This document shows, in pieces, positions 59,706 to 64,000 of a DNA stretch of 64,000 bases. The stretch lies in NCBI RefSeq assembly GCF_039542035.1, contig NZ_BAABHJ010000039.1:181770-245769 (forward strand). The letters are read 5' to 3'. This DNA is from Actinoallomurus liliacearum. GTDB taxonomy: Bacteria > Actinomycetota > Actinomycetes > Streptosporangiales > Streptosporangiaceae. The notes under the pieces were generated by a model. That model saw only the letters and a list, made by a program, of their open reading frames with translations, was not told where the DNA came from and searched no databases. The translations under genes were made by a program, and so were the position numbers. Positions within the stretch are counted from its first letter, which is position 1, and each line of letters opens with the position of its first letter.

Positions 59706-60647
59706 ATGGCGGAACAGGCCGTTGCGGTCGACACGAATGCTCCCTGGGGAGTGCGGATGGGCATCGGCGACCGAGTGATCGTGGGAATCTTCGTGGGGAT
59801 TCCGTTCATCGCCGTGATCGTGTCCGTCGCCGTCCTGTGGGGCTGGGGCGTGACCTGGCACGATCTGGTGATCGGAGCGGTGATGTACGTGATCGCCGGG
59901 CACGGCATCACGATCGGTTACCACCGGCTGTTCACCCACAAGGCGTTCAAGGCCGCCCGCCCGCTGAAGGTGGCGCTCGCCGTGGCCGGCACGATGGCGG
60001 TCGAAGGCGACGTGATCACCTGGGCCGCCGACCACCGCCGCCACCACCAGTTCTCCGACCGGCCGGGGGACCCGCACTCGCCCTGGCGGTTCGGCAAGAC
60101 CGTCCCGGCCCTGGTCAAGGGCATGATCTGGGCGCACGTCGGATGGACGTTCAACAACCCGAAGACCAACCAGCGCCGCTACGTCCCCGACCTGCTCGCC
60201 GACGCCGACCTGCGCCGGGTCGCGCAGTGGCAGCCGCTGATCGTGCTGTTCTCCTTCGCGGGTCCCGCCGTCGCGGGCGGCCTGTGGGGCTCCGGCACCT
60301 GGGACGGCGGCGCCGCCTGGTCGGCCTTCTTCTGGGCCGGGCTCGTCCGCATCGGCCTGCTGCACCACGTCACCTGGTCGATCAACTCGATCTGTCACGT
60401 CGGCGGCGAGCGGCCCTTCCGGTCTCGCGACCGGTCCGGCAACGTCTGGTGGCTCGCCCCGCTGTCGGGCGGCGAGTCGTGGCACAACCTGCACCACGCC
60501 GACCCGACCTGCGCGCGGCACGGCGTCCTGCGCGGCCAGCTCGACTCCAGCGCCCGGCTGATCTGGCTCTTCGAACGCCTCGGCTGGGCCCGAGACGTTC
60601 GCTGGCCGGACGAACAGCGGCTCGCCGCACGGGCCGGCGCCGACTGA
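59706..60647 (+). CDS. Membrane fatty-acid (acyl-CoA) delta-9-type desaturase
   Basis: A 313-residue integral membrane di-iron enzyme. It has four hydrophobic segments (VIVGIFVGIPFIAVIVSVAV; LVIGAVMYVIAGHGITIGY and two later) and three His boxes: GYHRLFTH, DHRRHHQFSD and ESWHNLHHADP. It introduces a cis double bond in a saturated acyl chain with O2 and an electron donor. ATG 59706 has AGGAGG upstream. The next gene is a PucR-type regulator. Confidence 0.92.
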   Translation: MAEQAVAVDTNAPWGVRMGIGDRVIVGIFVGIPFIAVIVSVAVLWGWGVTWHDLVIGAVMYVIAGHGITIGYHRLFTHKAFKAARPLKVALAVAGTMAVEGDVITWAADHRRHHQFSDRPGDPHSPWRFGKTVPALVKGMIWAHVGWTFNNPKTNQRRYVPDLLADADLRRVAQWQPLIVLFSFAGPAVAGGLWGSGTWDGGAAWSAFFWAGLVRIGLLHHVTWSINSICHVGGERPFRSRDRSGNVWWLAPLSGGESWHNLHHADPTCARHGVLRGQLDSSARLIWLFERLGWARDVRWPDEQRLAARAGAD

Positions 60648-60706
60648 ATCAACCGAGTCGGCGGCATCCGCCGACCGAGCCCGCCCCCGTCGTGCAAGAT
60701 CGGCCG

Positions 60707-61921
60707 ATGAAGGGTGTGTTGACCGTGGCGAGGAGACAGGACACCGAATCCCGGCCGTGGCTGGCCGTCCCCCGAGGCACGGCCGCCTGGCTGCGTCCTC
60801 TCGTCGGGCCGCTGGCGGACGAGGTGATCGCCGAGATCGGGTCCCGGCTGCCCGAGTTCGACCGGCCGGAGGACGACGTCTTCCAGCACCAGCAACGGCT
60901 CGCGGTCGAGGGCGCGCTCCGCCAGTTCGTCGACCTGCTGGAGAACCCGCGCGCCCCCTGGGAGAGCATCGCCTCGGTGTACCGGACGATCGGGGCCTGG
61001 GAGGCCGACCAGGGCCGCAGCCTCGACGCGCTGCAGCGATCCCTCAGGGTGGGCGCCCGGCTGGCCTGGCGCCGGATCGCCGACCAGTGCGACTCGCCCG
61101 ACGTGCTCGGCCCGCTGGCCGAGGCCATCTTCCTCTTCCTCGACGAGATCGCCGCCGCCGCCTCCGAGGGGTACCTCAAGGCGATCGGGCGGGCCGCCGG
61201 CGAGGTCGAACGCCGCCGGCGCAGGCTCCTGGGCCTGCTCCTGTCCGACCCGCCCGCGTCCCCGGAAGAGGTCGCGGAGGTCGCCCGGATCGCCGGCTGG
61301 GCCCTGCCCCGTACGGTCGCGGGCGTCGCGCTGCACGAGCGCAAGCAGGACCAGTTCACCCCGCTGACGCTTCCACCGGACGTGCTGGTCGACACCGACG
61401 GCCCGCAGCCGTACCTGCTGCTGCCCGACCCGGACGGCCCGGGACGCTCCCGGATCCTCGAGGCCATCGACGTCGACTGGATCACCGCCGTCGGCCCGAC
61501 CGCCCCGCTCCGCTCCGCGGCGAACTCGCTGCGGTGGGCCCGGGAGGCCCTCGCCCTCGTCCGGCGCGGCATCATCTCCCCGGACGGCCTGATCCGCTGC
61601 AGCGACCATGAGGCGACGCTCGTCATCTTCCGCGACGAGGACTTCATCCGGAACGTCGCCGCCGGCCGGCTCGCCCCCCTCGACGCCCTGCGCCCCGCGC
61701 AGCGCGAACGCCTCGCCGAGACGCTCCTCGCCTGCCTGCAGCGCGGGTTCAACGCGAACGAGGCCGCCGAACGCCTCCACATCCACCCGCAGACCGTGCG
61801 GTACCGCCTCCGGCAGCTCGAGGACCTGTTCGGGGAGCGCCTGTACGACACCGACCGGCAACTCGCGCTCGAGATGGCGCTGCACGCCTGGCTCGCGCTC
61901 ACCCGCGCCGACGAGGCCTGA
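60707..61921 (+). CDS. PucR-type transcriptional regulator
   Basis: A 404-residue regulator. The N-terminal half is helical (LRPLVGPLADEVIAEIGSRL; SLDALQRSLRVGARLAWRRI) and the C-terminal 60 residues are a PucR/CdaR HTH (ANEAAERLHIHPQTVRYRLR; LEDLFGERLYDTDRQLALEM). Related proteins include FasR, the activator of fatty-acid synthesis in Streptomyces, and the adjacent desaturase makes a lipid role plausible. The start is ATG 60707; later GTG codons are possible. Confidence 0.87.
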   Translation: MKGVLTVARRQDTESRPWLAVPRGTAAWLRPLVGPLADEVIAEIGSRLPEFDRPEDDVFQHQQRLAVEGALRQFVDLLENPRAPWESIASVYRTIGAWEADQGRSLDALQRSLRVGARLAWRRIADQCDSPDVLGPLAEAIFLFLDEIAAAASEGYLKAIGRAAGEVERRRRRLLGLLLSDPPASPEEVAEVARIAGWALPRTVAGVALHERKQDQFTPLTLPPDVLVDTDGPQPYLLLPDPDGPGRSRILEAIDVDWITAVGPTAPLRSAANSLRWAREALALVRRGIISPDGLIRCSDHEATLVIFRDEDFIRNVAAGRLAPLDALRPAQRERLAETLLACLQRGFNANEAAERLHIHPQTVRYRLRQLEDLFGERLYDTDRQLALEMALHAWLALTRADEA

Positions 61922-62081
61922 TCCCGCGGTCTCGCGAATCCCGGCTCGACCGGCGGGCCACCCACCGTCGTTGGCCGCCTTCGGACAGGAGACGTTGCGG
62001 CTACTAACGAGATACGTAGTGTGATAGTCATGTGACGGTGCGCTACAGGTCGGCGCACGCGCGTCTCGTCAACGGCAAGCC

Positions 62082-62861
62082 ATGGAGACGGTCATGCTCG
62101 TGTTCACCCTCGCTGTAGCCGCGGCCGTCGGGGCCGTGTTCGCGGCCGCGTTCCTCTTCCGGAAGGCACGGCACGGCGCCGACGACCGGGGGCCGGGCAG
62201 CACGACCGCGGGTCACGCGGGCTCGATGCTGTCCTCCCTCTTCCTGCTCGTCTTCGCCATCGCCATCGTGGTCCCGTGGACGACGGCCGACTCCGCCCGG
62301 CAGAACACCCAGGCGGAAAGCCAGGCGATCGTCGACGCCTACTGGGCCGCCGCGGCGCTGCCCGCCCCGGCCGGCACCCAGATCCAGGCGTCACTCCGCG
62401 ACTACGTGCGCTTCGTCGTCGACAACGAGTGGCACGTCATGGAGCAGGGGCGGCTCAGCCAGGAGGGCTGGGCGCGCCTGGACACGCTGCGCGCCCAGGT
62501 CACCGGCCTGCAGGTCTCCGGCAACAACGCGGAGACCGCCCGCAGCAGCCTCCTCGACCGCATCCGCGACATATCGGCCGCCCGCGGCCAGCGCGCGGTC
62601 GACGCCAAGAGCGCCCCGCCGAGGGGCCTGCTGGCACTCACCATCGTCACGGGGATCCTCGTCGGCGCGTTCCCGTTCCTCGCCGGGGCCCGGCCCCGGG
62701 GGACGGCCCTCATCCCGGCGGCCGCGATGGCCGCGATGCTCGCCGTCGGGGTCTACCTCGCGTTCGACATCTCCCACGTGTTCAACGGCGCGCTCCGCGT
62801 CAAGCCCGACGCGTTCACGTCGGCGCAGCAGGAGTTCCCCCGCATCCCCGAGAGCCGGTGA
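62082..62861 (+). CDS. DUF4239-like (bestrophin-type) membrane protein
   Basis: A 259-residue protein with an N-terminal membrane helix (MLVFTLAVAAAVGAVFAAAF), a second (MLSSLFLLVFAIAIVVPWTT), a long helical soluble region (ADSARQNTQAESQAIVDAYW; RDYVRFVVDNEWHVMEQGRL) and two C-terminal helices. GHAGSMLSSLFLLVFAIAIV and the ESQAIVDAYW stretch match the DUF4239 family of unknown function, distantly related to bestrophin channels. It ends 3 bases before the next ATG, so the two are probably one operon. Confidence 0.75.
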   Translation: METVMLVFTLAVAAAVGAVFAAAFLFRKARHGADDRGPGSTTAGHAGSMLSSLFLLVFAIAIVVPWTTADSARQNTQAESQAIVDAYWAAAALPAPAGTQIQASLRDYVRFVVDNEWHVMEQGRLSQEGWARLDTLRAQVTGLQVSGNNAETARSSLLDRIRDISAARGQRAVDAKSAPPRGLLALTIVTGILVGAFPFLAGARPRGTALIPAAAMAAMLAVGVYLAFDISHVFNGALRVKPDAFTSAQQEFPRIPESR

Positions 62862-62864
62862 CCC

Positions 62865-64000
62865 ATGCGCGCACGCGGCATCAGCGTTCTTGCCACGGGT
62901 TCGCTCATCGGGCTCATGGCGAGCCCCGCCCTGGCCGACGACGGGACCCACTCCACCCGGTCCCGCACGCCCGGCCCGATGCACCGGGCCTCCGCCACTG
63001 AGTCCTCCGACGGCCCTCGCTCCGCGGGCCCGCCGACCGACGACGGGGCCCGCTCGGCCCGGTCCCGTACGCCCGGCGAGGGGCACCGGGCCTCCGCCAC
63101 GGAGTCCTCCGACCGCGCTCTCCCCGCGGCCCCACCGGCCGACCCTGGAGCCCGTTCCAGGTCCCGGACGCCCAGACCGGTGCGCCGGGCCTCTGCCACG
63201 AGATCCTCCGAGGGTCCGCCCGCCGCGGCCCCGGCGGCCGACGGCGGGGCCCGCTCCACCCGATCCCGCACGGTCGGCGAGGCGGCGACCGGCGGCGGGG
63301 CCCGCTCCGGCCGGTCGCGCACGGTCGGCGAGGGGCGCCGGGTCTCCTCGGCCGATCCCTCAGACGGCCCTCTGCCGGAAGGCCCGCTCGCCAGGGGCCT
63401 CCTGGGGGGTCTGCTGTCCGGCGGCCCGGCCTCCGCCGACGCGCCCCCCGACGGCGCGGCGTCCCGGGGTCCGGACTCCGGCGGGCCGTCCGCCGCCGAT
63501 CCCGCATGGCCGTCGTCCCCGTCATCCCGGCCCGCCACGCGACCGGCCCGTGAGGATCCGGCCGATCCGCGTGAGCCGCAGCCATCCCGTCCGCCCGGTC
63601 GGCAGGTCTCGGCGCGCACCCACCCCGCCGATCGCGTTCCCGGCCGATCCGGCACACCGGCCGGGCGGCGGCTCGCCGTGACAGGTTCCGGCAGGGCCGG
63701 GCTGCTGCCCGTCACCGTCGGGGACCCCGGGCCGCTCTCCGTCGCCGTGGGTGGTCTCCTGCCGCTCTCCGTCGCCGCGGGCACGCCCCGACCGGTCTCC
63801 GTCGCGGTGGGCGGGCCGCAGCCGCTGCTCGCCGTGACGCTCTCGGTATGCCTCGACCTGGACCTGCTGCACGCCCTGGACGTCCGCCTCGCCATCGGAC
63901 CCTGCGGGCGCGCCGCACCACCGCCCCCGCCGCCCCCGGCACCGCCGGCTCCGCCGCCCCCCACCTCGCCGCCGGCGCCCTCGCCGCCGGCGCCCTCGCC
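62865..64000 (+). CDS. Secreted repeat-rich protein (partial, runs off the right edge)
   Basis: An open frame from ATG 62865 to the window end with no stop (378 codons seen). It begins with a signal peptide, MRARGISVLATGSLIGLMAS then PALA, cleaved near residue 24. Residues 25-170 are about 4.5 imperfect 34-residue repeats of the type RSRTPGxxHRASATESSDG plus AGPPTDDGA. A Pro/Ser/Arg-rich part follows, then a hydrophobic Val/Leu section (about 268-340) and a poly-Pro/Ala tail (APPPPPPPAPPAPPPP). The antisense frame is also open but has no start signals. Function is unknown; a wall-associated protein is likely. Confidence 0.65.
   Translation, partial: MRARGISVLATGSLIGLMASPALADDGTHSTRSRTPGPMHRASATESSDGPRSAGPPTDDGARSARSRTPGEGHRASATESSDRALPAAPPADPGARSRSRTPRPVRRASATRSSEGPPAAAPAADGGARSTRSRTVGEAATGGGARSGRSRTVGEGRRVSSADPSDGPLPEGPLARGLLGGLLSGGPASADAPPDGAASRGPDSGGPSAADPAWPSSPSSRPATRPAREDPADPREPQPSRPPGRQVSARTHPADRVPGRSGTPAGRRLAVTGSGRAGLLPVTVGDPGPLSVAVGGLLPLSVAAGTPRPVSVAVGGPQPLLAVTLSVCLDLDLLHALDVRLAIGPCGRAAPPPPPPPAPPAPPPPTSPPAPSPPAPS
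62937..63390 (+). repeat. About 102-base tandem repeats in the secreted protein gene
   Basis: Four or more degenerate copies with shared blocks such as GCCCGCTCNNCCCGGTCCCG and CGGGCCTCCGCCACNGAGTC encode 34-residue units. The last two copies are shortened. Confidence 0.75.

Noticed and set aside
62753..63964. Minus-strand frame of 403 codons at the right edge
   Set aside because: It lacks a ribosome-binding site and signal sequence and overlaps the end of the DUF4239-like gene, whereas the plus frame starts 3 bases after that gene with a clear signal peptide.

Overview
The window is high-GC, gene-dense actinobacterial DNA. GTG and TTG starts are common, purine-rich ribosome-binding sites stand in front of most genes, and there is a SAM-IV type riboswitch, an oligoribonuclease gene beside tRNA-His, and several membrane-bound sigma factors with Pro/Thr stalks. 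A mycelial actinomycete of the Streptosporangiales/Thermomonosporaceae type fits best, but the genus cannot be fixed from sequence alone. REGION 1 (about 1-21860) looks like an accessory island ending at the 3' end of a tRNA-Lys gene. It holds loosely packed cargo: an SNase-like protein, a small P-loop kinase, a secreted NucA/NucB-type nuclease followed by a two-domain protein that may be its inhibitor, an APH-like kinase overlapping a CorA-like membrane protein, a broken terC, a pentapeptide-repeat-like protein, a helix-turn-helix protein with a phased operator array, and a complete type I restriction-modification operon (hsdM-hsdS-hsdR, joined by 4-base overlaps). No integrase was recognised. 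REGION 2 (21860-29500) is more core-like: tRNA-Lys, an orphan LuxR-type regulator, tRNA-His, oligoribonuclease, a DUF2510 membrane protein, a divergent PPOX/MocR pair, an amidase-like protein, an acyl-CoA-dehydrogenase-associated phosphotransferase and a PEP-mutase/isocitrate-lyase family protein. REGION 3 (29500-38850) is the most unusual block. Three paralogous proteins each fuse an ECF sigma factor, an HxxxCxxC anti-sigma zinc motif, one membrane helix, a Pro/Thr stalk and an extracellular beta domain ending in W-x-C or close to it. Each is preceded by the same ECF-like promoter pattern (GNGAACY, 16 bases, CNTCT), which suggests autoregulation. An acyl-CoA ligase lies among them and a substrate-binding/VWA membrane protein lies upstream. 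REGION 4 (38850-51600) holds an EEP-family phosphohydrolase, a SpoU methyltransferase with a large Gly-rich insertion, a PadR regulator divergent from a membrane protein and carotenoid oxygenase, a surface protein, a 1005-residue SseB-family protein, a class V aminotransferase behind a SAM-IV riboswitch, and a small exported protein. REGION 5 (51600-64000) holds a class A PBP, a five-gene amino-sugar operon (SIS isomerase, ROK kinase, NagA, PfkB kinase, class II aldolase) whose order matches N-acetylgalactosamine breakdown to triose phosphates, a decayed PEP-mutase-like gene, a membrane fatty-acid desaturase followed by a PucR-type regulator, a DUF4239-like membrane protein, and a secreted repeat protein that runs off the right edge.
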